The notes: generated by a model from the letters alone, not told the origin. Positions 17,672 through 26,825 are shown, numbered from the stretch's first letter. The stretch: 64,000 bases of DNA from Sphingomonas endophytica (GCF_014199415.1 NZ_JACIJN010000001.1:1-64000); one strand, 5' to 3'. Program-made: numbers and translations.

Positions 17672-18805
17672 ATGAGCATCGCATCGGCACTGGGTTTGGG
17701 CGGACGCAAGGTCCGCTATGCGATCGTCGGTCTCGGTGACATCGCGCAGGAAGCGTTGATGCCCGGCGTGGCGCACACCGGCAATTCCGAGATGACCGCG
17801 CTGGTGTCCGGCGATCCCGAGAAACTGGCGGCGCTGGGCGAGCGCTACGGCGTGGAGGGCCGCTATGCCTACGAGCAGTTCGGTGAGTTGCTCGCCTCCG
17901 GAACGATCGACGCCATCTATCTCGCCACGCCGAACTGGCGGCACGCCGAATTCGCGATCCCGGCGCTGGAAGCCGGTATCCACGTCCTGTGCGAAAAGCC
18001 GCTCGACGTCTCGGCCGAGAAAGCGCGCGCGATCATCGCGGCGGCCGAGCGGGGCGGGGCACGGCTGATGACCGCCTACCGCCTGCATTTCGAGCCGGCC
18101 ACGCTCGACGCGATTCGTCGCATCCGGGCCGGGGAGCTGGGCGAGCTGATCGCCTTCACCGCTTGTTTCACGCAGATGGTCGATCCCGCCAATCACCGCG
18201 CGAACAACGGGATCGAGGCCGGGCCATTGTTCGACATGGGCGCCTATCCGATCAACGCGATCCGCTATCTGTTCTGTGCCGAGCCGGTGGAAGTGGTTTC
18301 CGCGACCGGCATCCGCCACGCTGAGGCCGGGCTGGGCGACCTCGACGACACGATCGCGGTGACGCTGCGCCTGCCGGGCGACCGGATCGCGCAATTCACC
18401 GTCAGCTACTACGCCAACAACGTCGACAGCCTCATCATCGCCGGCACCAAGGGGTCGATCGAGATGAACCCGGCGTTCGGCTTCGGGCAGGGGCTAGAAC
18501 ATCACCGGCAGATCGGCGAGGAGCGATCGCACGAGACCTACAAGGCAACCGACCAGTTCGGCGGCGAGCTGCGCTACTTCTCGGACTGCATCCTTGAGGA
18601 GCGAGACCCCGAGCCGGACGGCGAGGAAGGGCTGGCGGACCTGCTGGTGATCGAGGCGATCGTCGCGGCGCTCGGGTCGGGCGGATCGGTGCCGATCGAG
18701 CCCCTGGCACGAACGCGGCGGATCGACCCGGATGCGCAGGAGCAGACGCTGCGTGCCGTCAAGGCGCCGACGCCGGTCAACGCCGCTCCGCCGACCGGCG
18801 CCTGA
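17672..18805 (+). CDS. Gfo/Idh/MocA-family NAD(P)-dependent oxidoreductase
   Basis: A 377-residue sugar or polyol dehydrogenase-like protein. The N-terminal Rossmann fold carries GLGDIA (residues 20-25); the family signature CEKP (107-110) contains the catalytic lysine 109. The C-terminal half is the alpha/beta substrate domain. No signal peptide, so cytoplasmic. It heads a group with an SDR dehydrogenase (1-base gap, GTG start) and a GH15 hydrolase, suggesting oxidation of a sugar released by the hydrolase; the sugar itself is unknown. Confidence 0.9.
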   Translation: MSIASALGLGGRKVRYAIVGLGDIAQEALMPGVAHTGNSEMTALVSGDPEKLAALGERYGVEGRYAYEQFGELLASGTIDAIYLATPNWRHAEFAIPALEAGIHVLCEKPLDVSAEKARAIIAAAERGGARLMTAYRLHFEPATLDAIRRIRAGELGELIAFTACFTQMVDPANHRANNGIEAGPLFDMGAYPINAIRYLFCAEPVEVVSATGIRHAEAGLGDLDDTIAVTLRLPGDRIAQFTVSYYANNVDSLIIAGTKGSIEMNPAFGFGQGLEHHRQIGEERSHETYKATDQFGGELRYFSDCILEERDPEPDGEEGLADLLVIEAIVAALGSGGSVPIEPLARTRRIDPDAQEQTLRAVKAPTPVNAAPPTGA

Positions 18806-18806
18806 C

Positions 18807-19637
18807 GTGCCCCTGACGAACGCGCGCCCGGCGCCCGACCGCCCGCTCGCGGATCATGCTGCGATCGTCACGGGCGCGAGTTCCGGGATCGGCTTCGCCG
18901 TCGCCGAGGCGCTCGCCGATGCGGGCGCGGCGGTGATCGTCAACTATCATTCGGACGCCGATCCTGCCGAGGCGCTCGCCGCCCGCATCCGTGACGCGGG
19001 CGGCCGCGCGGAGGCGATCGGCGCGAACGTCTCCGATGAAGAGGAGGTCACGCGGCTGTTCGACGCGGCGGTAGCGGCGTTCGGGCGCGTCGACGTGCTG
19101 GTGGCGAACTCCGGGGTGCAGAAGGACGCGGCGATCGCCGAGATGACGCTGGCGGACTGGAACACCGTCATCGACGTAAATCTGACCGGCCAGTTCCTGT
19201 GCGCGCGCGAGGCGGTGCGACGCTTCCGCACGCAGCCGACGGCCGGCCGGCCGGCCCGCAGCGCGGGGTCGATCATCACCATGAGCTCGGTCCATGAGGT
19301 GATCCCCTGGGCCGGGCACGTCAATTATGCCGCCTCCAAGGGCGGCAGCCGGATGTTGACGCGCACGCTCGCGCAGGAGGTCGCCGCTGATCGCATCCGC
19401 GTCAATGCGATCGCCCCCGGCGCGATCCGCACGCCGATCAACGAAGATGCATGGGGCAGCGACGCGGCGCTGGAGAAACTGCTGCGGCTGATCCCGTACG
19501 GCCGGATCGGCGAGCCCGACGACGTCGCGCGCGCGGCGGTGTGGCTGGCGTCCGACCAGGCGGATTATGTCACGGGAACGACGCTGTTCGTCGACGGCGG
19601 GATGACGCTCTATCCTGAATTCCGCGACAATGGTTGA
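18807..19637 (+). CDS. SDR oxidoreductase, glucose 1-dehydrogenase type
   Basis: A 276-residue classical short-chain dehydrogenase. It shows TGASSGIG (22-29) for NAD(P) binding, NSG near the middle, ITMSSV with the catalytic serine, and YAASK with Tyr174 and Lys178. The C-terminal GTTLFVDGGM is typical. The GTG at 18807 follows the previous stop after one base; the in-frame sequence before it is the other gene's coding region. Glucose 1-dehydrogenase is a common annotation for this branch, but substrate is not fixed by sequence. Its last 8 bases overlap the GH15 gene. Confidence 0.88.
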   Translation: MPLTNARPAPDRPLADHAAIVTGASSGIGFAVAEALADAGAAVIVNYHSDADPAEALAARIRDAGGRAEAIGANVSDEEEVTRLFDAAVAAFGRVDVLVANSGVQKDAAIAEMTLADWNTVIDVNLTGQFLCAREAVRRFRTQPTAGRPARSAGSIITMSSVHEVIPWAGHVNYAASKGGSRMLTRTLAQEVAADRIRVNAIAPGAIRTPINEDAWGSDAALEKLLRLIPYGRIGEPDDVARAAVWLASDQADYVTGTTLFVDGGMTLYPEFRDNG

Positions 19638-21441
19638 GCCGCCCCGCACGATCGGCGAGCATGGCATCATCGGTGATCTCGAAACGGCGGCGCTGATCGC
19701 GCGCGACGCGACGATCGATTACCTGTGCTGGCCATCGCTCGACAGCCCGACGATCTTCGCCGAACTGCTCGACGCGGACAAGGGCGGGGCGTTCACGCTC
19801 GCGCCGGTGCTGGAGGCGCCGGAACGGATGCAGCTCTACGTTCCCGATACCAACGTCCTGCTGACGCGCTGGATGGCCGAGCAGGGCAGCGCCGAGGTCC
19901 GCGACGTGATGCCGCTTCCCGATCCGCGCGTTCATCCCGACCGCGCCGCGCGCTGCCTGATCCGGCGGGTGACGGTGACCCGCGGCTGCGTGCGGTTCAC
20001 CATGCGATGCGCGCCGCGATTCGATTACGCGCGCGAGTTGCCGGCCGTCGCGGCGTCGGAGCGCGGCATCCGCTTCGCGGGGCGTGAGCTGGCGCTGCGC
20101 CTGTTCGCCTCGGTGCCGCTCGCGGCCGCCAGCGACGCGGCGACCGCCGACTTCACGCTGCGGACGGGCGAAAGCGCCTGGTTCGTGCTCGGCGACGATG
20201 CGCTGCAATGCCCCGACGATCTGGCGGTCGAGCAGGATCTCGCCGCAACGACCGAGGCATGGCGGGCATGGACAGGCAAATCGTCGTACAACGGCCGCTG
20301 GCGTGAAATGATGACACGCTCGGCCCTCGCGCTCAAGTTGCTGACATCGGCGCGGCATGGTTCGATCGCGGCGGCGGCGACCTTCTCGCTGCCCGAGGCG
20401 ACCGGAGCGGGACGCAATTGGGACTATCGTGCGACTTGGATCAGAGACGCCTCTTTCACCGTCTATGCCTTCCTGCGCCTCGGCCATGTCGACGAGGCCG
20501 AGCATTTCAACCGCTGGGCCGCGAAGCGCGTGATGGCGGCGAGCGCGGCGGATCCGATCCGCATCATGTACGCCCTCGACGGATCGGAGGCGGCGGACGA
20601 GCAGGAGCTGACCCATCTTGCCGGCTATGCGGGCAGTCGACCGGTGCGGATCGGCAATGCCGCGCACGCGCAGACGCAGCTCGACATCTTCGGCGAGCTG
20701 CTCGACAGTGTCTACCTGTCGAACAAATACGGGCAGGCGATCAGCCACGAAGGCTGGCAGCACGTGCGCGGGGTCGTCGACCATGTCATCGCGCATTGGC
20801 AGGAGCCGGACGCCGGCATCTGGGAGATGCGCAGCGAACCACGGCATTTCCTCCATTCGCGCGTGATGTGCTGGGTGGCGCTGGATCGCGCGATCCGGCT
20901 GGCGCATCAACGCTCGCTGCCTGCGCCGCTGGTCGCCTGGGCCGAGGCGCGGGATGCGATCGTCGAGGATGTCTGGTCGAACTTCCGCCATCCCGACCAC
21001 GGCTATTTCGTGCAGGAGCGGGGTGGTCGAGAACTCGATGCCGCGCTGCTGATGATGCCGCTGGTGCGCTTCGTTTCCTCGACCGACCCGGTGTGGCTGA
21101 AGACGCTCGACGCGATCGGCACCGAGTTGCGCGACGACGGATTGGTATATCGCTATTGCAACGCGGACGGGCTGGAGGGCGGGGAGGGCGCGTTCACGAC
21201 CTGCACCTTCTGGTATGCCGAATGTCTGGCGCGCGCCGGGCGGCTGGACGAGGCGCAGATGATCCTCGCCAAGGGCATGGCCTATGCCAATCCGCTGGGG
21301 CTGTTCTCGGAGGAGGTCGACCGGCGCGGACAGCCGCTCGGCAATTACCCGCAGGCGCTGACGCACCTCGCGTTCATCAGCGCCGCCTATTTCATCGACC
21401 GCCGCCTCGATCCGTCCTATCGACCCAATTGGCAGCCATAG
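19630..21441 (+). CDS. Glycoside hydrolase family 15 protein (trehalase/glucoamylase-like)
   Basis: A 603-residue cytoplasmic GH15 enzyme. The N-terminal beta-sandwich domain starts with IGDLETAALIARDATIDYLC in parts (for example IGDLETAALI) and the (alpha/alpha)6 domain starts near residue 225 with GRNWDYRATWIRD. Family marks include IWEMRSEPRHFLHSRVMCW (general acid region) and EGAFTTCTFWYAE (general base region). GH15 enzymes release glucose from alpha-glucans or split trehalose. Overlap with the SDR gene and lack of a signal peptide indicate intracellular action with the two dehydrogenases. Confidence 0.91.
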   Translation: MVEPPRTIGEHGIIGDLETAALIARDATIDYLCWPSLDSPTIFAELLDADKGGAFTLAPVLEAPERMQLYVPDTNVLLTRWMAEQGSAEVRDVMPLPDPRVHPDRAARCLIRRVTVTRGCVRFTMRCAPRFDYARELPAVAASERGIRFAGRELALRLFASVPLAAASDAATADFTLRTGESAWFVLGDDALQCPDDLAVEQDLAATTEAWRAWTGKSSYNGRWREMMTRSALALKLLTSARHGSIAAAATFSLPEATGAGRNWDYRATWIRDASFTVYAFLRLGHVDEAEHFNRWAAKRVMAASAADPIRIMYALDGSEAADEQELTHLAGYAGSRPVRIGNAAHAQTQLDIFGELLDSVYLSNKYGQAISHEGWQHVRGVVDHVIAHWQEPDAGIWEMRSEPRHFLHSRVMCWVALDRAIRLAHQRSLPAPLVAWAEARDAIVEDVWSNFRHPDHGYFVQERGGRELDAALLMMPLVRFVSSTDPVWLKTLDAIGTELRDDGLVYRYCNADGLEGGEGAFTTCTFWYAECLARAGRLDEAQMILAKGMAYANPLGLFSEEVDRRGQPLGNYPQALTHLAFISAAYFIDRRLDPSYRPNWQP

Positions 21442-21482
21442 CCGGTCGCGGCGGACGCGGGCCGTGAGGCAGGAGAGGTGAC

Positions 21483-22016
21483 GTGACGCTCAACATCCTC
21501 ATGCGGCTGGCCGGCGCGGCGGCGCTGACGCTGTCGTCCATGACGGCGCAGGCCGCTGCACCGCCGAGCGCAGGGACGATCGCGGTGATCTCCGCCCCCG
21601 ACGGCGACCGCGACGAGACGCTCGAACCGATCGCGCGCGAAGCGACCACGGCGGCGTTGGGTGACAAGGGCTTCACGATCCTCGATGACCGCGATCACGC
21701 CGCCTATATCGCCGAAGTGGCGACGACGCGCAGCGCGGTGGGCACATCGGTGGCCCGCACGCGCGGCGAAGGGCCGGCGGTGATGGGCGCCGGGGTCAAC
21801 ATCCCGCTCTCGCGCGATCGCTCGACGCTGGTGACGATGCGGCGGGTGATGATCGAGATCCGCATCCACAAGCGCGGCGATGCCGCCGTGCTATGGCATG
21901 GCGCGGCGGTGACCGTGCGGCCGGGCACCGCCGCCGCGCGACTGGCGGCGCAACTGAGCCGCGCCGCGCTCAACGCTTATCCGGCGGTGGTGGAAACCGC
22001 GATCTCCATCCCGTGA
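21483..22016 (+). CDS. Secreted protein of unknown function
   Basis: A 177-residue protein starting at GTG 21483 behind the ribosome binding site AGGAGAGG. A signal peptide ends near TAQAAA (about residue 25). The mature chain contains a predicted alternating beta/alpha pattern and ends in RAALNAYPAVVETAI, like small periplasmic or outer-membrane-associated DUF4136-type proteins, but no family could be assigned with confidence. It follows the GH15 gene by 41 bases and may share its transcript. Confidence 0.7.
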   Translation: MTLNILMRLAGAAALTLSSMTAQAAAPPSAGTIAVISAPDGDRDETLEPIAREATTAALGDKGFTILDDRDHAAYIAEVATTRSAVGTSVARTRGEGPAVMGAGVNIPLSRDRSTLVTMRRVMIEIRIHKRGDAAVLWHGAAVTVRPGTAAARLAAQLSRAALNAYPAVVETAISIP

Positions 22017-22038
22017 TCGGGTCGAGCGCGGCTCGCGA

Positions 22039-23196
22039 TCACTCTTCTAATGCGCCTTCGTCGACATCCGCCTCGTCTTCGGCCATCGCCCCCTCGTCGA
22101 GCAGCGACTCATCCTCCGCCAGCGCGCCGCGATCGGCATCGGTGATGCCGAAGCGTGCCGCCACGTCGGGAGCGTAGCGAAGCAGATCGGGGCGCAGCCG
22201 GAGCAGGCTGAGATCCTTGGATTTGCCCTCCAGCATCACGTCGAACACCAATCCTTCCGCCATCCGCATGAAGGTCGCGAATTCGAACGGGTTGGTGAAA
22301 TCGGCATGGCCGGTCCAGATCGGCGGGCGCAGCACGGTCTTGACCCGCGCGGTCGCCTTCACCGGCGCCTTGAGCAACTCGCCCTTTTTCGCCTTCGCGC
22401 TACCTGCCTTGGCGGCGGCGCGCGCCTTGGGCGTGATCTTCTGCTTGATCTCCCGCAACTCGGTGCGCGGCGAGGAGAAATGGATCTTGGGCCGCACGCC
22501 CGCCGGCCAGGTCGCCAGGAAGCGTTCGAGCGTCTCGCGCATGTCGAGCCGCTCGGGGTTGAGGCACCAGAAATGCTGATAGTCGAAGATCAGCCGCACG
22601 CCGGTCCGCTCATGAATCCAGAGCGCGTCGGCGGCGGAAAAGCGGATGTCGTCATTCTCCAGCACCAGCCGTCGCCGGACATGCTCGGGGCATTGCTCCC
22701 AACCCGCGATCCAGCGCGCACGGCTCGCTTCGTGATCTCCGTAAACGCCGCCGACATGCGTCACCATCACCGCTTCGTCGTCCAGTCCCATCCGGTCGAG
22801 CATCTCGGCCTGGCTCGCCAGATCCCAGATGCTCTTGCGGGTCAGCGCCGGGTCGGGGGCGTTGAGCAGCACGTATTGCGACGGGTGGAAGGACAGCCGG
22901 ATGCCATAGTCGCGCGCCTTGGCGCCGAAGGCGCGCAGTTCGGCGTCACTCTCCGCGACCATCGCATGGAATTGCGGCATGTCGGGGTGGGTGGCGTAGG
23001 GCGCGATGTCCGACGACAGCCGGTACATGTCGAGCCGCTCGGATCGCAGATAGTCGAGGACCGGGTCGAGCAGTTCGAGCGAGCATTTGAGGTGCGGGTT
23101 CTTTTGCCAGCGCCGCGTGTCCTGCGTCTTCAGCTCGGGCCGGCCCATGACCTTGACGGGAAAGCCGAGGCGGAGCGGATGGTCGGGTTCGGTCAT
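22039..23196 (-). CDS. uvsE: UV damage endonuclease UvsE (UVDE)
   Basis: A 385-residue UVDE-family TIM-barrel nuclease that nicks DNA 5' to UV photoproducts. Conserved parts include LRLGFPVKVMG at the N-terminus, RLSSDIAPYATHP, RLSFHPSQYVLLN, THVGGVYGD, LENDD and FDYQHFWCLNP, which hold the metal ligands (His, Glu, Asp). The start at 23196 (MTEPDHP) gives the family N-terminus; the frame is open further upstream without homology. Two odd features: a Lys/Ala-rich insertion near residues 275-310 and an acidic C-terminal tail of about 35 residues with repeated DEGA/EDE units. Confidence 0.93.
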   Translation of the reverse strand: MTEPDHPLRLGFPVKVMGRPELKTQDTRRWQKNPHLKCSLELLDPVLDYLRSERLDMYRLSSDIAPYATHPDMPQFHAMVAESDAELRAFGAKARDYGIRLSFHPSQYVLLNAPDPALTRKSIWDLASQAEMLDRMGLDDEAVMVTHVGGVYGDHEASRARWIAGWEQCPEHVRRRLVLENDDIRFSAADALWIHERTGVRLIFDYQHFWCLNPERLDMRETLERFLATWPAGVRPKIHFSSPRTELREIKQKITPKARAAAKAGSAKAKKGELLKAPVKATARVKTVLRPPIWTGHADFTNPFEFATFMRMAEGLVFDVMLEGKSKDLSLLRLRPDLLRYAPDVAARFGITDADRGALAEDESLLDEGAMAEDEADVDEGALEE

Positions 23197-23239
23197 GCCT
23201 GCCCAACGAGGCAGGCGCGCGCCGGCTCCCTCGCGAACG

Positions 23240-23710
23240 TCAGCCGCCTGCGGCGCGGCGGACGCGGACGATCGCGGCGTCCAGCGCGGAGAGGAAGCGC
23301 GACCGGTCCTCCTTGCCGAACGGCGGCGGCCCGCCGATCCGGTCGCCGCCCGCGCGCAGGTCACTCATGATCGCGCGCACCGCCACCGCATTGCCGATCG
23401 AGCTGCTCGTGAACGGGCGGCCGTTCGGTGCGATCACCGCCGGCGCGCCCGCCTTCAGGCAGCGGTCGGCGAGCAGGATGTCGGCGGTGACGACCAGTGC
23501 GGCAGGATCGACCTGCGCCGCGATCCAGTCATCCGCGGCGTCGAAGCCGTCATCGACCACCACGCGGGAGATCAGCGGATGGACGGGGACGCGCAGGTGC
23601 GCGTTGCTGACCACCACCACCGGCACGGCGACGCGATAGGCGACCCGGTAGATTTCTTCCTTCACCGGACAGGCATCGGCGTCGACGAGAATGCGCGGCG
23701 AGTGCGTCAT
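23240..23710 (-). CDS. YaiI/YqxD family protein (DUF188)
   Basis: A 156-residue protein of the DUF188 family, PIN-like in fold and thought to be a nuclease-type domain, though its substrate is unknown. Signature segments are ILVDADACPVKEEIYR at the N-terminus, VVTADILLADRCL, and GKEDRSRFLSALD near the end. Starts at 23710 (MTHSPRIL) or five codons earlier (MAQGM) are both possible. It lies 43 bases upstream of uvsE on the same strand, so the two may be cotranscribed. Confidence 0.9.
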   Translation of the reverse strand: MTHSPRILVDADACPVKEEIYRVAYRVAVPVVVVSNAHLRVPVHPLISRVVVDDGFDAADDWIAAQVDPAALVVTADILLADRCLKAGAPAVIAPNGRPFTSSSIGNAVAVRAIMSDLRAGGDRIGGPPPFGKEDRSRFLSALDAAIVRVRRAAGG

Positions 23711-23793
23711 GCCTTGCGCCATGCCATGCCGGGGCCGCGCCGACCAGCGTCGTATGCCACCGACAGCGAACCCGTGGTGGGTTATCCTTGACC

Positions 23794-23810
23794 GACAGCA
23801 AGCCGCTGTC
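23794..23810 (+). promoter_or_regulatory. Hairpin or operator in the leader of the RpfF-like gene
   Basis: Inverted repeat GACAGC (23794-23799) and GCTGTC (23805-23810) with a 5-nt loop, ending 18 bases before the ATG and just upstream of the ribosome binding site (AAAGAGGA). It could be a repressor site or an RNA hairpin. Short and unverified. Confidence 0.35.
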
Positions 23811-23828
23811 AGGAAAGAGGAAGTCGCA

Positions 23829-24707
23829 ATGACCATCCATCATACCACGATCGCCGCGGCCGCTTCGGACGCGCGCGCCTTGTTCGTCTTCGACCAGCTG
23901 GAGGCGACGTTCGACCCGGCGCTGAATACGCTCTGGACCTATATGCGCCCGCGCGTGCGGCCGAGCTTCAACCCCGCCCTGCTCCATGATTTCGTGCAGT
24001 GGCAGGAGGATATCGACCTCGCGCACGGCAGCGGCGCGATGCCGATCCGTTATCTGGTGCTCGGATCGCGCTTTCCCGGCGTGTTCTCGCTCGGCGGCGA
24101 CCTAGACCTGTTCGCGCAACTGATCCGCGCGCGCAACCGCGAGGCGCTGGTCGGCTACGGCAAGGCGTGCGTGCGGATCCTGCATCGCAACATGCTCGGG
24201 CTGGACCGCTCGATCGTCACGATCGGGCTGGTCGAGGGCGATGCGCTGGGCGGCGGGTTCGAGGCGTTGATGTCGTTCAACGTCGTCGTCGCCGAGCGCG
24301 GCGTGGGCTTCGGCCTGCCCGAAACGCTGTTCGGGCTGTTCCCTGGCATGGGAGCGCATTGCTTCCTGTCGCGGCGGCTGGGCGCGGCGCGCGCCGAGCA
24401 GATGATCCTCAGCGGACGGACGTATCGCGCCGAGGAACTCTATGACATGGGCCTCGTCCACGCGCTCGCCGAGCCGGGCGAGGGGCGGCGGGTCGTGGAG
24501 GACTATATCCGAACCAACCGTCGCCGCCACAGCGCCCATGCCGCGATCTACGAAGCGTCACGCGCGGTGAACCCGCTGACGCTGGGCGAACTGGAAGCGG
24601 TGGTCGAGCTTTGGGCGGATGCGGCGTTGCGGCTGGGTGAAAGTGACCTGAAGCTGATGCGGCGGCTGGTTTCCGCGCAGGAGCGATTGCTGGAGAAGGC
24701 GCGCTGA
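23829..24707 (+). CDS. rpfF: RpfF-like crotonase, probable DSF-family signal synthase
   Basis: A 292-residue crotonase-fold protein that fits the RpfF branch, which makes cis-2-unsaturated fatty acid (DSF) signals from acyl-ACP. The segment VEGDALGGGFEA holds Glu145 and GLPETLFGLFPGMGAH holds Glu165; their spacing of 20 equals that of the catalytic pair Glu141/Glu161 in Xanthomonas RpfF. The C-terminal NPLTLGELEAVVELW and LKLMRRLVSAQ are also RpfF-like, and the length matches (about 289). No rpfC, rpfG or rpfR gene is in the window. It faces a GGDEF-EAL gene tail to tail. The ATG at 23829 follows AAAGAGGA. An ordinary enoyl-CoA hydratase is the alternative. Confidence 0.78.
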   Translation: MTIHHTTIAAAASDARALFVFDQLEATFDPALNTLWTYMRPRVRPSFNPALLHDFVQWQEDIDLAHGSGAMPIRYLVLGSRFPGVFSLGGDLDLFAQLIRARNREALVGYGKACVRILHRNMLGLDRSIVTIGLVEGDALGGGFEALMSFNVVVAERGVGFGLPETLFGLFPGMGAHCFLSRRLGAARAEQMILSGRTYRAEELYDMGLVHALAEPGEGRRVVEDYIRTNRRRHSAHAAIYEASRAVNPLTLGELEAVVELWADAALRLGESDLKLMRRLVSAQERLLEKAR

Positions 24708-24730
24708 CCCCTCGCCGGCTGGAAGCGCTC

Positions 24731-24768
24731 CGGTCGTGCGCAGGGGGCATACGCTGCCGGCACGACCG
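24731..24768. terminator. Bidirectional terminator between rpfF-like and GGDEF-EAL genes
   Basis: A 9-bp stem, CGGTCGTGC (24731-24739) and GCACGACCG (24760-24768), with a smaller inner stem (GCAG/CTGC) in the loop, followed by CCCGCTTTTC. It lies between two convergent genes that end at 24707 and 24777. Confidence 0.7.
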
Positions 24769-24776
24769 CCCGCTTT

Positions 24777-26744
24777 TCAGCCGGCGGCTTCTTCGCCCGC
24801 GTCGCCGGTCAACATGGCAGAGACCATGGCCGCCGACATCGGGCGGGCGAGCAGATATCCCTGGACCGCGTCGCAGCGCGTGCGCCGCAACTGGTCGAGC
24901 TGCGCCTGCGTCTCGACACCTTCCGCAATCGTCCGCATCCCGAGCTGCGCGCCGAGATCGACGATGGTCTGGACGATCGCGATCGACGCCGGGCTGCGGG
25001 CGAGATCGGTCACGAACGAGCGATCGATCTTGAGCGTCTGGAACGGAAAGCGCGTCAGATAGCTGAGCGAGGAATAACCGGTGCCGAAATCGTCGAGCGT
25101 GGTGCGTACCCGCAGGCGGTTGAGCGCCTCCAGCGCGGCGAGCGACGCCTCGACGTCCTCGAGCAGCACCGTCTCGGTAACCTCGAGGTTGAGCCGCTCG
25201 GGCGGCAGCGCGCTGGCGTTCAGCGCGTCGAGCACCACCGCGGGCAGATGCGTCGCGCGGAGCTGGATGGGAGAGAGATTGACCGCGATCGACACGTCAG
25301 CGGGCCAGCCGCGCGCGGCCTCGCACGCCTGATAGAGCACCCAGTGCCCGATGGCGTCGATCAGGCCATTATCCTCCGCGATCGGGATGAACTCGACGGG
25401 CGAAACCGCACCATGGTGGCGGTTGGTCCAGCGCAGCAGCACCTCGCACGACAGCACGCGCGTCGTGTCCAGATCGAAGATCGGCTGGAACAGCAGGTGG
25501 AACTCGCCACGCTCCAGCGCACCGTGCAATTCATAGTCGAGCTGCCGTCGCCGTTCGACCTTCTCGTCCATGACCGGTTCGTAGAAATAGAGCTGTCCAC
25601 GCCCGCTTTCCTTGGCGCGATATAGTGCGAGATCGGCGTTTTTGAGCAACGTGTCCGCCTCGCGCCCGTTCTCGGGCGCGATCGCGACCCCGATCGACAC
25701 GCTGGTGCGCAGGCTATGCCCGTCATGCGCCACCGGGCGGCGGACGAGCGCGAGGATCGCCGCGCCGATCGTCGCGGCCTCCTGCCGGTCGCCGACCGGG
25801 CAGAGGATCGCGAACTCGTCGCCGCCCAGCCGCGCGACGACGCTGTCGCGGTCGAAATGCGCACGCAGCCGCCCGGCGACCGCGGCGAGCAGCGCATTCC
25901 CCGCCAGATGCCCGAACGTGTCGTTGATCTCCTTGAACCGGTCGAGATCGAGCCAATAGAGCGCCAGCTTGCCCCCTGCCTCCGGCAACATCCGCAGACG
26001 ATCCTCGAACTGCTCGCGAAAGGCGGTGCGGTTGGAGACTCCGGTCAGATCGTCGCGGCGCGCCTGCGCGGCGTGATGCGCGGCAAGCGCCGCATTCTCG
26101 TGGCTGACGAGCGTCGCCTTTAGCAGCGCGCCATATGTCTGGAGCGTGATGTCCATCATCGCCACGACGAACAGCACGATCACCACCGCCAGCACCAGCT
26201 TGAGCGGCTCGAACCCGATCAGCAGCCCGGCGGACAGGGGCAGCGAGGCGAGGCAGAGCTGCGCGAGCGCGATCCGCGGCCGTCCGGCATTACGGCCGGC
26301 GATCCCTGCAGCATAGCCGATCGCGGTGGTCACTGCGAGCAGCTGGACGACGCCGTCGCCGCTGCGCGTCAGCGCCAGGAACCCGAACAATCCGAGCAGC
26401 CCCGAATAAGCGAGCGCGCCTGCGCGATAGCCGAATTCATGCCGGGCCGCCGCAGCGGCATCGTCGGCCGCGAGCGGGCGCGGGCGGAGCGCGTCGCCGA
26501 TCCGCAGCGCGCCGACCGTGCCGATCGCCACCGCACCCGCTGCCAGCCACGCGTCATGCGTCGCCCACGCGACCACCGCGGCGATCGTCGTGCTGGTCAG
26601 CGCACCGATCACCAGCGACTGTGTGGAGGCGTAAAGCGACTCGACCAGCACCGCCCGCACCTGCGCGGTAATGCGATGGTCGGAATGCCGAAGCTCCCGC
26701 AGCCGGGCGATCAGTCGCGCCATGACATGTCCATGACCCGACAA
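24777..26744 (-). CDS. Membrane GGDEF-EAL c-di-GMP turnover protein
   Basis: A 655-residue protein with an N-terminal membrane region of about five or six helices (residues 30-205), a GGDEF domain with intact GGDEF at 307-311, and an EAL domain with the first catalytic glutamate at 434 (CEVLLRW), then NLEVTE, DDFGTGYSS (Asp551, Asp552), LKIDRSFV and EGVET. Both active sites look intact, so it could make and break c-di-GMP. The inhibitory RxxD site before GGDEF is not conserved (DRDS). It converges with the RpfF-like gene, and signal input may come through the membrane domain. Confidence 0.92.
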   Translation of the reverse strand: MSGHGHVMARLIARLRELRHSDHRITAQVRAVLVESLYASTQSLVIGALTSTTIAAVVAWATHDAWLAAGAVAIGTVGALRIGDALRPRPLAADDAAAAARHEFGYRAGALAYSGLLGLFGFLALTRSGDGVVQLLAVTTAIGYAAGIAGRNAGRPRIALAQLCLASLPLSAGLLIGFEPLKLVLAVVIVLFVVAMMDITLQTYGALLKATLVSHENAALAAHHAAQARRDDLTGVSNRTAFREQFEDRLRMLPEAGGKLALYWLDLDRFKEINDTFGHLAGNALLAAVAGRLRAHFDRDSVVARLGGDEFAILCPVGDRQEAATIGAAILALVRRPVAHDGHSLRTSVSIGVAIAPENGREADTLLKNADLALYRAKESGRGQLYFYEPVMDEKVERRRQLDYELHGALERGEFHLLFQPIFDLDTTRVLSCEVLLRWTNRHHGAVSPVEFIPIAEDNGLIDAIGHWVLYQACEAARGWPADVSIAVNLSPIQLRATHLPAVVLDALNASALPPERLNLEVTETVLLEDVEASLAALEALNRLRVRTTLDDFGTGYSSLSYLTRFPFQTLKIDRSFVTDLARSPASIAIVQTIVDLGAQLGMRTIAEGVETQAQLDQLRRTRCDAVQGYLLARPMSAAMVSAMLTGDAGEEAAG

Positions 26745-26825
26745 TTACGTGATTTCGATTAAGCTGTCATAAGGGCAAGTGAGGAAGATTGCGGTTTTTT
26801 CCTTACGTTTTCTTAGGTTTTACCA

